Below, one piece after another: positions 12,500 through 24,759 of a stretch of 64,000 bases of DNA. The stretch covers positions 5,022,001 to 5,086,000 of the forward strand of contig NC_088679.1 of NCBI RefSeq assembly GCF_950023065.1, in the 5' to 3' direction. This stretch comes from Planococcus citri. Taxonomy: Eukaryota; Arthropoda; Insecta; Hemiptera; Pseudococcidae. The notes beneath the pieces are model-generated. The model was not told the DNA's origin and made no database searches. It saw only the letters and a list, made by a program, of their open reading frames with translations. Within the stretch, counting starts at the first letter, position 1, and each line of letters begins with the position of its first letter. A program made the translations under genes and the position numbers.

Positions 12500-13360
12500 G
12501 CCCCGAATGGTCTAGGAAAAATGTTTGATTTTGATGTTTGAATTAGAAGTGGTGAGTGTTTTAAAGTACGATTATTTTTAAATAATTAATTATTTATTCA
12601 AGTAATTATCGCCAGTTATTGTTATTTTAAAGTAGTTTTATTCGATTGAAATGTTATACGAATATAATAACCGTCGAATTAAAATGGCCGCTCCACATCG
12701 GTTCGTTGATAACAAATTTCGGTTTATAACAAACTTGCCTTACTCGTAATTCAGTATCGAATAATTATTATGCTCTTTAAATACATCCAGTTCATTTTTA
12801 CTCGTTTATCGTTTAACAGTAAGCATAGGGTCATCATATATTTTACATTATTGTTCCTTATAGTCGGTGTTAACGACTCTGCATAATCATGGAACACATT
12901 ACCCACGTAATGGTAGCATTAGCATAGCGGTTGATTTTCTCCAACCAAATTCATTATTAGGTGATTATTATAACATTCATCGTAGCACTGGCATACTTTC
13001 TATTTAAACTGTCAATGAATTTATGACAAATTTTTGGAATTTTGACTTCAGTACTTTTTGAAGTACCTTTAGTGTTTCCCCATTTCTGATTTTATTCAAA
13101 TAATCCCTATTCTTAAGGTCATTCGCTCTCATGTTCGTGCAATAAATAGATTATTCTGTCTAAATAATAACCATATTTCCAAGTTCATGAGCCTAGAACG
13201 CTGATGGGACGTATTAATTCGTACGTATTTAATCATTTGTTCATTTGCAGGTGTGAAGCAGCGGTACTCTTCCACAGTAGCATTTAGAAAAGCATGACGT
13301 TCCTTTTCAAATACCACAGTCCATTTTCTTGATGGTAATTGAACACCTAGAATCAGTGAT
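12500..13360 (+). other. 5' UTR exons of the Polycomb-like gene
   Basis: A non-coding exon likely ends at 12551 with donor GTGAGT. The next exon starts at 13251 after TTTGCAG and contains the start codon at 13361. That exon has two upstream ATGs: one opens a short frame closed by TGA, and the other reads out of frame across the real start. These could dampen translation. The 0.7-kb intron between shows no coding signal. Confidence 0.45.
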
Positions 13361-16300
13361 ATGTCTTCTGATAAAAGAAAGGTATGCATCGAATGGTCCA
13401 GTGTATGTCGTGTTTAATTACTACAGTATTTTTATTCCGTTCATCTTTGTGATTACAGGAAGTCAATGAGAAACACGATACGCCAGATAGTACTACGAAA
13501 GAACGTCTTAGTTTTTACGAAGGCGAAGATATCCTCGTATCACAAGCAGATGGTACTTTTCATTTCGGCATTATCGCAGAAGTAAGAATAGATTTCCCAA
13601 TACTGTTGTACATAATACCTTACGTGTGTGTGTAATTATCTCAAAATGATGATTTTTCTCTAGATATGCGTTTCAAGTAAAAAATGTTTAGTGAAATTTG
13701 GCGATGGAACAGAATCCTGGTCACATTTCAGAGACCTTACGCCTCTCAATATACCAGAAACCGAAGAGTGTTCAGTCGTTTGCGTTACATGTAAACGTTC
13801 GCAAACTAAGAAAAATAACGTTATAGTTGTATGTGAAAAATGTGGTCGAGGGTATCATCAGGAATGTTATAAGGTTTGTTGTGACTCTAGTCACTAGTCG
13901 GTGCAAAATTTTTGATTTCGTATTCGAGTAATGTATAATTTTACATATTTCAGCCGGTTATCCAGTCGGTCAAAGTTGATTGGAAATGTAAACGTTGTGA
14001 TCGAAGTAATAAAAACTGCCAATCTGTAACGAAAAAGACTGTTATCGAAGACTTACCCTATGACGTAAGTAGTATCTAACTACCTACATAGTATTATGTA
14101 ATCTAGTTCTGTTTATCTACATTTTTCGTACGTCTGGGTTCATTCATTCATTCGTCCTTTGAAATGTATTGTTTCGGGAGCACGTGGTAACCGTGTTTAT
14201 CACTTTTGATTGTTGAAAACAGATAATTTTTCGCATAACGTGAATAAAAAGCTGAAAAGTAACTGTAGTAAAGTGAGAGATCGATATTACCACTTTATCT
14301 TTTTTAGAAGGTGAAAGTGTTTCTTTTCTGTGATAACATTTTATCGAATTTTGATTATCTTCATTTTATTGTTATTCGTTTTCGAAATCGTTGAATTATG
14401 TCAGATGCAGGGCTGGTCTCGTACTCGGTTACTCATTAAGTAACTAAGTTACTAAATTGGTTGCTTTTTTCTCAATTTACGAGAATCCAATTTTTCCAAA
14501 TTTCGGCCCTATACTAACTTCATGAAGAAAACGAGAAAAATTGATGAAAGTATCACCTGTGAATAATTTATGTGAAAGTAAACACTTTTTTATTCTTTTT
14601 CAACTCACTACGCAGCCTTTCAAGCGATATGGTTACGAAGCCCTACCTTTAGCAAAATTATCAAACGCTCGTTGCTTGCTTAAAATTGCTAAAAATTGTG
14701 GTTTCTCGCAAAAAATTCCAAAAATACCCAAAAGTATCATTTGCTTGACAGGAATTGTCAAAGATACCGAAAAAGTATCTTCTTTCTGCCAATGACTGCC
14801 AAAAAATCTTTCTTTTTATTGAAATTGTAAAAGTTTTACTGTTGGCAAAATATTAGGCTCCCAAAAGTTGAGCTTTTTTACCAAAAAAGTTGCAAAACAG
14901 ACTAACTTTTTTGAAAATTTATTGTCAAGAATTTTTGATTTTCAGCAAAATTGGTAAAAAGTATCGCGTCTTTGCTAAAAATTGCCAGGAATCCATGTCT
15001 TTTGCTAAAATTATTGTTGAAGTCTTGTTTTCTGTTAAAAGTAGGAAAAACTCATATTTTAGCTAAATTGCCAAGAAGTTTCACTATTTTCCAAAAATTG
15101 TCCTAATGTGTCGCTTTTTTAGGAGAAATTGCTAACAATTCTTTTCTTTTAATAAAACTGTCAAAAGTGTCGCTTTTTGCCAAAAAATGCAAAATTCTCA
15201 CTTTGTTGCTCAAAATTGCTACAAAATCTCGTTTTCTGCAAATCAATCTTTTTTTGGTCAAAATTGCGAAAAATATCACTTTTTTGTCCTAATTCTCAAA
15301 AAGTCATGTTTTTTGTAAAAATTGTATACCTACCTAAGTTTATATCGAATTACATTTTTTAGATTTTAATTATAAACGAAATTTTTTGAGATTTTTTTCT
15401 GTTTCAAAATGTTTTGCAAGTGTTTTTTATTTTTTTTGTTACTTTTTCGACCTTTTTTGATTTCTAAATTTACTTTTTTTTGGAAAATAAAGGCGGGCAC
15501 TGTTTTCCTATAATTTTTTTGCAATAAAATTATTTTTTTCTTCAAATTTTTAAAAGTTCAATTTTTTACAGATCTTGAAGAAAACAAATATTTTGAATTG
15601 TATTCAATTTTTCTCCTAAAATAGCTTACCCTAAAGTCCTACTTCTTTCAAAAAATTGCCAAGTCTCAATTTTTTGCCATAAATTTTAAAACATATCATT
15701 ATTTTGCGCTAATCAGTTGTCAAAATCTAGAATTTTGCCAAAAATTAACGAAAATTCTCGCTTTTTACCAAAATTGTCTCGCTCTTTCAAGTATCAAAAA
15801 TTTACAAAAAATTCCAAAAATTCTCGTTTTTTCCAAAAAGTTGCAAAAAAAAGATCTCACTTTTTTGGTAAAAATTGCGAAAAAAAAAGTCTCAAAAATT
15901 GCTACTTTTTGCTAAAATTGTCGAACTCTTGCATTTTGACAAAAATTCTCACTTTGTAGAAAAATTGCTCAAGTCATCATTTTTTCCAAAAATTACCCTA
16001 CTTACCAGTTTCTTTTTTACCAGAAATTTTCAAAAACTATCACTTTTCCAAAAATTGACAAAAATTATAAATTTTCAAACCGTTTGCTAAAAAGTTGAAA
16101 TTTTTTTGCCAAAAATTTCAAACAGTATCACAGTTTTATAACTTGTCCAATAATCTTGCTTTTGATCAAAAATTGGATTTTTTTGTCTAAAATTGCAGAA
16201 ATTCTCACTTTGATACAGAAAATTACCCAATAATGTTTCTTTTTTATCAAAAAGTTGCTAAAAAATTTTTGAAATTGAAAACTAAAACATTTTAATTTGA

Positions 16301-18660
16301 TCGTAGGTAATGTTCTTTTTTTACATTTTTTTACTCGTTAAAATTAGTTTTGGGGTCATTCCATGTCAGCTCAACCAAAAAAAGGCGATTTTGAAAGTCA
16401 TGTCTTTCGATTTCGCTCAATTTTTTTTTACAATATATACCCTTACCCACCCAGTAAGTAATAACCCCGCAATCAGTTTGGTCCCAGCCCCTTCAGGGGG
16501 CGGGTGGGGGGCTTCTATTATTTTTACATTGTCTCGAGGTACTCAACTTCAACAGCCCATTCCTCCAAAACTATGACACTTTGATCAAAACTGATTTCAC
16601 AGTTCGAAAGGGCATTGCATTTAGAACTTTTTAAGCATTTTGAAATTTTCCAAAGTTGAAAGTTGAACTTTCAAATTAAAAGTTCAAATTTCAAAGTGGC
16701 GCTGTAAGTGGGAGCTACCATTTAAAATTTTGAAAAAATTTCCATAGATGAACCTTTTGATGCTTTTTCGAAATATTCAAGTTCCGAGATGGGATCTCTT
16801 AATGGAGGGGGAGCACCCCCACCCCCAATTTTGGGCGAAACATTCAAAAGAAAATCTGGGGCATGTGACATATCGAATTCTATGTTTTTGGTGACGCTGA
16901 ACACGAATATGTAGTCAGATTTTTGATAGGACCCCATCTATGGCCCCCAACAATTTTTTGGACTTTTACCTATTGGGGGAGGTTCTGGGGGCCATGGGTG
17001 AGGTCGATTTAAAAAACTATGACAATATTCGTGTTCAGCGATATCGAAAACATATTATTTCATGTGTCACTCGAATGTAACCATGTTTTTGGGGAGGTGC
17101 TGGGGGCCGTGGACGGGTCCAATCAAAAATCTGACGTCATATTCGTGTTCAGCGTCACCAAAAACATACTATTCCATGTGTCACACGAACAAAATACTTT
17201 TTTGAACTTTTACACCTTTTGGGGAGGTGCTGGGGGCCATGGATGGGGTCCTATCAAAAAATCTGACGTCATATTCGTGTTCAGCGCCATCAAAAACATA
17301 GAATTCGATATGTCACAAGCCCCAGATTTTCTTTCGAAAGTTTCACCCAAAATTGTGGCTGGGGTGCCCCCCCCCCTCCTAACGAGTACGAGCCCTGCAT
17401 TTATCGATAATGAGATGAACGATCATGTGTGATGGAAGTTATTCTTACTCCTTGAATTTTTCAGAATGAAAATAATGGCATAAGCAGAAAAAAATCGTGC
17501 GAATTTCCTCGTACCTGCTTTTTGCCAATTATTGTAATGTGAAAATGTTTTTCTTCTGTGAATTCCAAAACAATCAAACCGATTTCGTTTACGGTTGGTT
17601 TACGAAGTCTAAATGCATATTTTTCATTTGTATTGAATTTTTCATGGGGAAGAAACCTGCGAATGTATAATTTGAAAAAATTCAAACGTACAAAATGAAA
17701 ACTTGAAATTATTCGAATGATAATAATTTTGACGCATTTCATCGAAACATTTGCTGAAAAGTGCAATGACCCCCATGTAAAAGCTGTGTATTTATATGTA
17801 GTTTGCCATATGGCCATATTTTGTAACATCCAGACCCTGATACATCTCAATAGCTCTATAGTCTATATTGACCTTTGCCAAACTAGCGATTTAGTAAAAC
17901 ATTGAAAAATTTTCTGTTACCCCAGACTACAACGAATAACTCGTCAAATTCGGACGCTCATTTGGCCGACTTACCGCCTACTCCGCCATCCTCGGTATCG
18001 GCTCCAGAAACACCTCAGCCATCCATAGTAAATGGCGAACCGCCTACGTCACCGATCGAGGATCGCTGCTGCGATTTCAACGAAACATCCACACCGAATA
18101 ATCAAACCGCCGTCAACGGTGTCGTCAACGGTGCTGAAACATCGCCCTCCTGTCGATGTTTAAACCTAGATAATTTACTTTCATCGCGTACTAGAAAAGC
18201 CAAAAGTCAACCGTCGATCAGCCTCCCGTTACAGTTAAACGCTGTGATAACCGATCCGGTGATTAGACCGACCAAACGTCGACTCAGTGAAAAAGACCTA
18301 TGTGTTAAGACTAACGGAGAAATACGCGTTAAACGTCGTCGAATTAATCGACTCAATGGTCTTGCAGCCAATCTGCGACCCAGCGTTAATAAAGCGTTGG
18401 CAGCGGCCGTAGTGGCTGCAGCGGCCAGACCATCGACGACGTGTTCGACGCCTGTAAAAATAGTTCCCAATGGATCGACGACGGCCGATCTGAAGAGTGT
18501 AGTTTATGGATATTATAACGACGAGACTAAAAGTGACGCCGAAACAAAATTAGACAAGGTTAGAGCCGGAGAAGAATTCAGAATTTGTGGTAAAAGACAA
18601 ACACTAGATGGGAAAGTAGAGTATCTTATTGACTGGGTGAAATGTACGAAACCTCTTTGA
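13361..18660 (+). CDS. Pcl: Polycomb-like (PCL/MTF2/PHF19 family) protein, apparently lacking PHD2 and EH domain
   Basis: Polycomb-like proteins are PRC2 accessory subunits that help target H3K27 methylation. Five exons join in frame: 13361-13381, 13459-13581, 13664-13873, 13954-14064 and 17926-18660, giving 399 residues. Seen in order: a Tudor-like domain (about residues 20-75), with FYEGEDILVSQADGTFHFG then VKFGDGTESWSHFRDLTP; PHD1 (about 85-135) with CVTC, CEKC, HQEC and WKCKRC zinc ligands; a long disordered Pro/Ser/Ala region; and the C-terminal MTF2-type chromo-like domain ending GKVEYLIDWVKCTKPL. PCL proteins normally have PHD2 and an extended-homology domain right after the point where exon 4 ends (IEDLPYD). 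The following intron is 3.9 kb and repeat-filled, with no intact PHD2 exon visible. Either exons were lost, the assembly is faulty there, or splicing differs from this model. Family identity is firm; the full exon set is not. Confidence 0.85.
14406..17397. mobile_element. Composite repeat block in the Polycomb-like intron, bounded by inverted CAGGGCT ends
   Basis: The block opens with CAGGGCTGGTCTCGTACTCG and closes with the complement of CAGGGCTCGTACTCGTTAGG. The same opening (CAGGGCTCGTACTC) occurs once more at about 43388. CAGGG-type ends are common in hAT transposons, but no 8-bp target duplication is visible at the flanks and no transposase frame exists. The interior is two different repeat types, listed separately. 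The boundary claim is moderate, the superfamily claim weak. Confidence 0.4.
14640..16290. repeat. Degenerate AAAATTGCCAAAA / CTCACTTTTT-type tandem low-complexity repeat
   Basis: About 1.6 kb of loosely repeating units of the form CAAAAATTGCCAAAAATCTC followed by a T-run, spaced roughly 30-45 bases. A similar region on the opposite strand lies at 43020-43790, next to the satellite array. The reading frames seen here (mostly Lys/Phe/Ser-rich) are products of this repetition and are not genes. Confidence 0.7.
16350..17400. repeat. Diverged copy of the foldback family with TTCAGCG..AAAACATA modules
   Basis: Starts with sequence resembling 37340-37450 (CTCAATTTTTTTTTACAA, then a GGGG-rich stretch). 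It continues with direct copies near 17030, 17150 and 17275 of a module with core CATATTCGTGTTCAGCG followed by AAAACATA and a GGGGGCCATGG-like segment, plus an inverted copy near 16870-16930. The same module (CGTATTCAGCGACCTCGAAA) builds the foldback at 36966-39510. This is an older relative of that element. Confidence 0.6.
17480..17905 (+). pseudogene. Possible eroded PHD2/extended-homology exon of the Polycomb-like gene
   Basis: Plus-strand translation around 17755-17900 contains KCNDPHVKAVYLYVVCHMA and then IFCNIQTL. Compare the general PCL pattern after PHD2: a CN-GPE-V-RL motif, then a WVDVVHLALFNL helix, then KKYFDF. The order and spacing of similar residues is suggestive, and the position just before exon 5 is where this domain should be encoded. 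But the match needs small insertions, frames upstream of it are broken, and a 129-codon frame runs on the opposite strand (17461-17850). I rate this as a hint, made by eye from knowledge of the family, not an alignment score. Confidence 0.25.
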
Positions 18661-21340
18661 TATCGGAGCATTTTTGTTCTCCTTTGTTGTATAAGTGTCG
18701 CGTGTAGAATGTTCTTACTACACATATATTCTCTTACATTTCGTATTCCATTTCTAAAATATTTTTTTTCCTTTCTTATTTTCATCGTCTTTTTCTATAT
18801 TTTCTTGTTACCTATTTATATCAATTATTTTTGTTTTAGCTTTAACGAAAACTTCACGAGTGAGTGAAAAACTCACCTTAAAACTTCTGATCTTTTTTTT
18901 TTTTTTTTTTTTTGATTCATTGAAGATTTAGACTTTTTCGTTCGAGACGAATAATTCAGTTTTCTGTCTCTTTTTCGATGGTGGCCGGAAAACCTGATAA
19001 AATTCACGGTTAACGACCACAACTTAATGAAAGGGTCGATTGGGTGTAACAAAATGCACGAATTTTTCAATAACGAGATTATTCTTGTTCAAGTTTTAAA
19101 TCGGTCGAATATAATTCTCATCGTGTTTCATCTTGAAAAGTTTTTTTTTTTCATTTTCGTTATCTTCTTTTCCCATCTTTTCTCGTTGCCTATTTTTATC
19201 ATTTTAAAAAAAATTTTATTTCGTTTTAGTTTTTACGTCGATCTGATGAGTAAAATATTAGATGACATTGTCTAGAGGTGTTAGGTGATTTCATTAGCTG
19301 CGATCAGAGATGACGCGAGTCTGCTCGTTGACTCGTAGCACGACTCTGAGTCTTCATTTTAGGTGATTTCACACTTTTTGAAATAAGTTACAAGTCAAAT
19401 TTTTGGATATTCAAATTCAGGACTTTCAAAACTGAGCAGTTTATATTCCTCAAAAACTCAAAATATGGTTTCATTTTGGTGAAAAAATCACATTTGTGAG
19501 AAAATGAGAATTTTTTCACAAAAAATGCACTTTTTTCAAATTTTGGAAACATTTCTAATTGGAGACAATACTTATTCACGACTCTGAGTCTTAATTCTCA
19601 GGGACTCGCTTCGCCTCTAGTTGCAATGAAGTTTTGACTCCTTCGTTCAAGGCAATAATACGAGTATAGCTCATCGGTTCTCATTTATTTTTCTTTTTTT
19701 CAATGTGTTTTTTCATTTTGTTGTGCATTTCATTTTTTTTTTCTTTTTATAATGCGTATTTCAAACCAAACCGCGTTTTCAATTTGAAAGACTGAAAATA
19801 TTCGCGTTCGATGATGATACAAATCGTGCGTCGCTTCGTTGGCTATTTATTTAAAATTATAGAAAGACGATTCAGCGTTTGGAAAAATTACTCGGAGAAT
19901 TTCTCTTCTCTTTCCCCTTGCTTGTAAATTAGAATTATTACGGTTTTAATTTTTATTTTGGCAATAATCATTCGACGAATTGATTATTATAGTTTTCATT
20001 TCACTGAAAACAATCGCAATTTGAAGATTTCTGATGTAATTTTTTTCATATGGGTGTCTTGAAATCGTCCACTTTTAATTTTTTTTTCATTTAGTATTCG
20101 CTGCAAGATAGGAAAAATATGATTGTTTACTAAATTTAGAGTGTACCTTATTGATACGGTAGAAAATTTGTTTCGCCCCACCCCCTCCCCTCCCCTCAAG
20201 TTGTTACTTCGGGTGAGAAAACCACGTCTTAAAATTTTCAGAGATTTTATGAGTAAAATTTCTTTTACCATTTCAGTAAAAATGAGTCGTGCCAGAAGCC
20301 CCTCACCCTCCCCTCTCGTTCTCAAAACATTATTAGAAATCCAAGAAATGACATTTTTAGATTTTTTACATTTCTGATCCTTATAAAGGAACTTATCGCG
20401 AGATGTCAGCCTCCGATTTGAAAGGGGTCACGATTTTTGCAAAATTCGTTGTCTCAAATCTCCATAACCAAAATTTCAGCTGCCCAAGTTGATTTTTTGA
20501 ATGTTTGAAAATCCAAATTCGACTAATTCGGGCAATTTATGTTTTTTTTTTGTTGAAAAATTTGATTATTTATTCGTTTAAAATGATGATAATTAGAAGC
20601 TTAAAGTAAAACGAACATTTCGCTATTTGGAGCCCTTCTGGAGCCTTAACGAGATTTTTGATTCCTCCAGAATTTTTAAATGTCTTCAGAAGACAATATG
20701 GATATTAACTTTTGGGCGGCCAAAATCGAGTTGTGGCTTATACTCGAACTGTTTGACGATTTTATACACAGGTTTGAGCAAATTTCCGAGCGGACACCTC
20801 AAGTGTGTTTTTTGACCTGAATTTTTGCGAAAAAAATCAAAAATTTCCTCATTATTTTGACTGGATAAGAATTTTTTTCTTCAAAAAGCATAAATCGACT
20901 AAATTGGTCCAATTTGAGTTTTCAAAAATTCGCCAAAATTCGAAAAATCAATTAAAATCAGAGACGGACACCTGGAGAGGTTCCTTTGTAGGATTTGATC
21001 CATTTTCATTTGAAAAGTAATATTTTTCACCCTTTGCACCTCCTCTCAAAAAAATGAAAATGTTGAATTTTTTTTATAAATTCTTGGATTTGATCCATCT
21101 CCCACCCTCACCCCCCACCACCCCTCACGATGAGAAAGTGGAACCTAGTCCATTCTTATGGTTCTAAAAATTATTGGCTTTGTTGAAAGAGTAAGGGATT
21201 GATTTCAGTAATTAATCTGTCATAATGGATATGAAATATCAAACAAGTAAAATTTTTTTTTTCTAAAGATCATTAAAAAAAAAAAAACTTGGAAAGAAAA
21301 TTAAATTTTTCAAAGAAAATGTTCCATTACATACAGTATG
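18661..21340. other. 3' region of the Polycomb-like gene and spacer
   Basis: The first few hundred bases are presumably 3' UTR; no clear AATAAA was placed. A T-run sits near 18893-18913. The phrase CACGACTCTGAGTCTT occurs twice (about 19340 and 19578). Around 20400-20830 there is a repeat fragment (GAGATGTC..., CGGACACCTCAA...) that recurs diverged near 24270-24480. Frames of up to 109 codons here show no recognisable domain. No gene was seen. Confidence 0.5.
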
Positions 21341-21429
21341 GCCCAAAAGTAGTGCCCGGTGGCTTTTATTTCCAAGCGGAAAGAGCTAGCGAGATGAATG
21401 AAGCGGCGTTGAGTAGGAAAAAATAAGGG

Positions 21430-22550
21430 CTTTCAAAAGCGACCTTGAAAATTTCAGGCCCATGCACAGGCTTTCCACAAATTAAAAAACTGGTTTGGTC
21501 AAAAAATTCAAACCGGTTTTTATTGACGCAATGTATTCTACACACTAGGGCGACAAAAACGGAGTATGAATTTTTTGAAACCGGTTCATTAATTTGCAAT
21601 CAGTTGACAAAAAATACCTAAAAATTGTAGATGGAGAAAAAAGCTTGAAACAAAAGTTGTAGAGCGTGAATAATTACACAATTAGGTCGAATCACATTTT
21701 GAAACCGGTTCATGGGTTCGCATTTAGCAACCAGTTTTTGACAATCACCTTGAAGTTGGAGATAGAAAAAAAAGCTTGAAACAAAAGTTGTAAAGCGTGA
21801 AAAATCAAACCATTTCCACTGATCGGATTTTGAAACCGGTTCATTAATTTGCAACCAGTTCTCAAAAATTACCTAAAAATTGAAGATAGTGAAAAAAGCT
21901 TGTAACTAAAGTTGTGGGGCATGAAGAATTACACAATTCTGTTCAATCACATTTTGAAACCGGTTCATTGGTTTACATTTAGCAACCAGTTTTTGACAAT
22001 CAGCTAAGAATAAAATTATTGAAGATAGAGAAAAAAGTTTGAAACATGAGTTGTAGATTGTAAAAAATTGAACCATTTTTGTTGATCAGATTTTGAAACC
22101 GGTTTACTAAATCGCAGCAAGCCATCAAAAGTTATCTGGTAGCAAGTTAATGAACCGGTTTCGAAATCCGATCAGCAAAAATGGTTCAATTTTTCACGCT
22201 CTACAACATTTGTTTCAAGTTTTTTTCTCTATCACCAATTTTTAGGTGATTGTCAAAAACTGGTTGCTAAATGCGAACCAATGAACCGGTTTCTAAATGT
22301 GATTAGACAGAATTGTATAATTTTTCACGCTCTACAACTTTTGTTTCAGGCTTTTTTCCCCATCAGCTACAATTTTTGGGTATTTTTTGTTGAATGGTTG
22401 CAAATTAATGAACCGGTTTCAAAAAATTCATGTCACGTTTTTGTCGCCTTAGGGTGTAGAATACATTGCGCCAATAAAAACCGGTTTGGATTTTTTGACC
22501 AAACCGGGTTTTCAAATTGTGGACACCCTGTGCATGGGCCTGAAATTTTC
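21430..22550. repeat. Large palindrome built from GAAACCGGTTCATTAA modules, about 1.1 kb
   Basis: The left arm begins near 21430 (AAATTTCAGGCCCATGCACA) and the right arm ends near 22550 with its inverted copy. Within each arm the module GAAACCGGTTCATT recurs about every 125-135 bases: near 21570, 21700, 21833, 21956 and 22096 on the left, then inverted near 22155, 22283 and 22410. Neighbouring modules alternate between two forms (TTAATTTGCAA and TTGGTTTGCATTTAGCAACC), so the true unit is a dimer of about 260 bases. The symmetry centre is near 22125. No coding capacity. Confidence 0.85.
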
Positions 22551-22559
22551 AGAGATGAA

Positions 22560-22860
22560 AAATTTTCAAATAATTTTGTACAAATATCAATTTTTATATT
22601 TTTTGATATTTTCCCAACTTTGAGGGATTCATACAAGGGGGCCAACCAACATCATTGGGAGGCCGTAGGGGGGGGGGTTCTTGAATATTTAGTCATTTAA
22701 AAAAAGAACTATGCCCAGAAATGAAACATTTTCAAAAAATTTACTTAGATATCAGTTTTTTATCATTTTTGATTTTTTTTCAACTTTGAGAGGCTTTGCA
22801 TAAAGGGGTCAGTTTCATTGGGGGGGGGGGGCGAAGGTTTATCTAATGATTTTCATTTTT
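22560..22860. repeat. Two-copy direct repeat with G-runs
   Basis: Two units about 180 bases apart share CAACTTTGAG, then AAGGGG, then a long G-run (about 22669-22678 and 22819-22831), then ATTTAGTCATTT/ATCTAATGATTT. They adjoin the palindrome on its right side and may be part of the same element. Confidence 0.55.
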
Positions 22861-24522
22861 ACCCCAAGTTTGTAGGCTGGATAGTGTTTTCTTGAAAAAA
22901 GATTATTTAGAAAAATTCTGACGCTAAAACAAAGAACTTTGGATAAGTTGATTATTTTTTTTGCATAATATATGAAAAAAATTGAAAATAGGGGATTATT
23001 TTCTCACTCGAGGTGCCAAATTTAGAGGACGGCAAGGTGGAAAATTTCTGGTAGGTAGTTGTTTCTAATTTTCTATTGGTTGGGATTCAATACCTACTAT
23101 GTATTTTCGAACGATAAAGAATATCGGCAAAAAAGTGCTAGTTTATAATTTTTAAAATTAGAAGCGAAGGTATAAAATAACGATGGTTGGAAGTCATTGA
23201 TTATATTTTTAAGTAGACATATGCATTATGCAAATTGTAAAAAATTTGTACAGCGTTGAATTTTAATTGTTTGTTAATGCAATTTTATCCTTTTTTAAAA
23301 ATTTATTTTATTTATTTATTTATTTATTATATGAAATTGAATGTTCCAAACGTTCACCACGAGTCTATGAGGTTGGTTTTGTTATCATGGTGAGTTGTGT
23401 GGTTTAATGTACCTATTATTCGTATAATAATATTAATTTAAACTAAAATCTCGATGTAGGCGTGTATGTTTTTGTTATTTCCTCTGCCATTTATTCGAAT
23501 GTTATTTTTTTCCCCTTTTTAGAATTTTTAGTTGAAATGAAAAATACTCGAAAGTTGAAATTTTGTTGAACGTATAGGGCTGGTTTTTTTTTTTTGCAGA
23601 TGAAATAAAAGTGTTGAAAATTACATCATGTTTAGTACAATATACGTAAACTATTAAAAATATGGATGCCGTATTGGCTTGAAGCTTATGGAAGGTAAAA
23701 GTACTTTTTGACTAGTTTTTTTTTTTTTTTTTTGGAGGAGTTCTTTTTCTTTATTTAATTTTACATACGAGAAAATTCGTTGCCCATTTTCCTTTTTTTT
23801 TAAAAAAAAATCATTTTACATAATTTTATTTAAGCGTCGTGTATTTTTGTGTTATTGAAAAGTTTTTGTCCGCTGTTAGAAAAATGATTAATGATCTCAG
23901 GGTTTTTCTCACACAAAAACTTTGAAAGTAGAGGATTTTTTCTTCGAACGTGTAGCGTAACATATATTTTTTTTTTAAATTAAGAAATGTTCATTGTAAA
24001 TGTATTTAGTGTCGTTCACGTTATTAAATCTGATGATTCTGTGATATTGAAATTGTACAATTTTCGCGCATTTTTACGTATAACTTGGCTATTTATAAAT
24101 TTGTAATATATTCGTATTGCAATTCCATGTGCGAATTATTGTTTTTTTTTCTCTATTCGTGATCTGGATGGAAGTAAATCTCATTGAATTGCTTGGTCAA
24201 TCATCGGAGAATTAATTCAAAAATCGAAAAAAATAGCCAAAAACGTTCAATTTTTTTCGATTTTTTGAAATTGGCATCTTTGTGTGCCAAAATGTTCTTA
24301 GACCATTTTGCATTTGACAGGATTTACAGTCGGACATCTCAAACGTGTATTTTTGACTATCATGAGATGTCCAACTAAACTAGAAATCGGATCAGATGTG
24401 AATAAATGATTTTAAACAAGCCAAGGATAAGCCAGAACTCAATTTCTAGCTGCCCAAATTGTTTACCACGCCTTCTGGAAAAATTTAAAAAAATTCGAAA
24501 CAGTAAAAAACGAAAATAACAG
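22861..24522. other. AT-rich spacer
   Basis: No gene. Contains a TTTA microsatellite at about 23303-23330 and several long T-runs. A diverged repeat fragment at about 24240-24480 resembles 20400-20830. Confidence 0.5.
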
Positions 24523-24528
24523 TTTATT
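24523..24528 (-). terminator. Candidate polyadenylation signal of the ILK gene
   Basis: AATAAA on the minus strand, about 235 bases past the ILK stop codon. Plausible by position only. Confidence 0.4.
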
Positions 24529-24759
24529 TGATGAGAAATCAAAGATTACCAAACAAAAAAAAATTAACAAATATATGAAAAAAGCAACTATTAATAAAAT
24601 GTTTGATATGTATTAGTACAATAAAAAATTATCAGGTAACAATCGTAAATTTGAAAGAGAAAACGTGATTGTTAAGCGAATAATACTGGAAGACTACCAT
24701 CCACATAATTATAATTACGTGAGTCCGAAAAGCGAGGAGGGTTAATTTGATTGTAAAAA

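Noticed and set aside
17461..17850. 129-codon open frame on the minus strand inside the Pcl intron
   Set aside because: No recognisable domain, no start context, and it lies opposite the stretch that weakly resembles the PCL EH domain. Probably chance, though longer than most in this AT-rich DNA.
18207..18470. 87-codon antisense frame over the last Pcl exon
   Set aside because: A shadow of the alanine/arginine-rich sense coding sequence.
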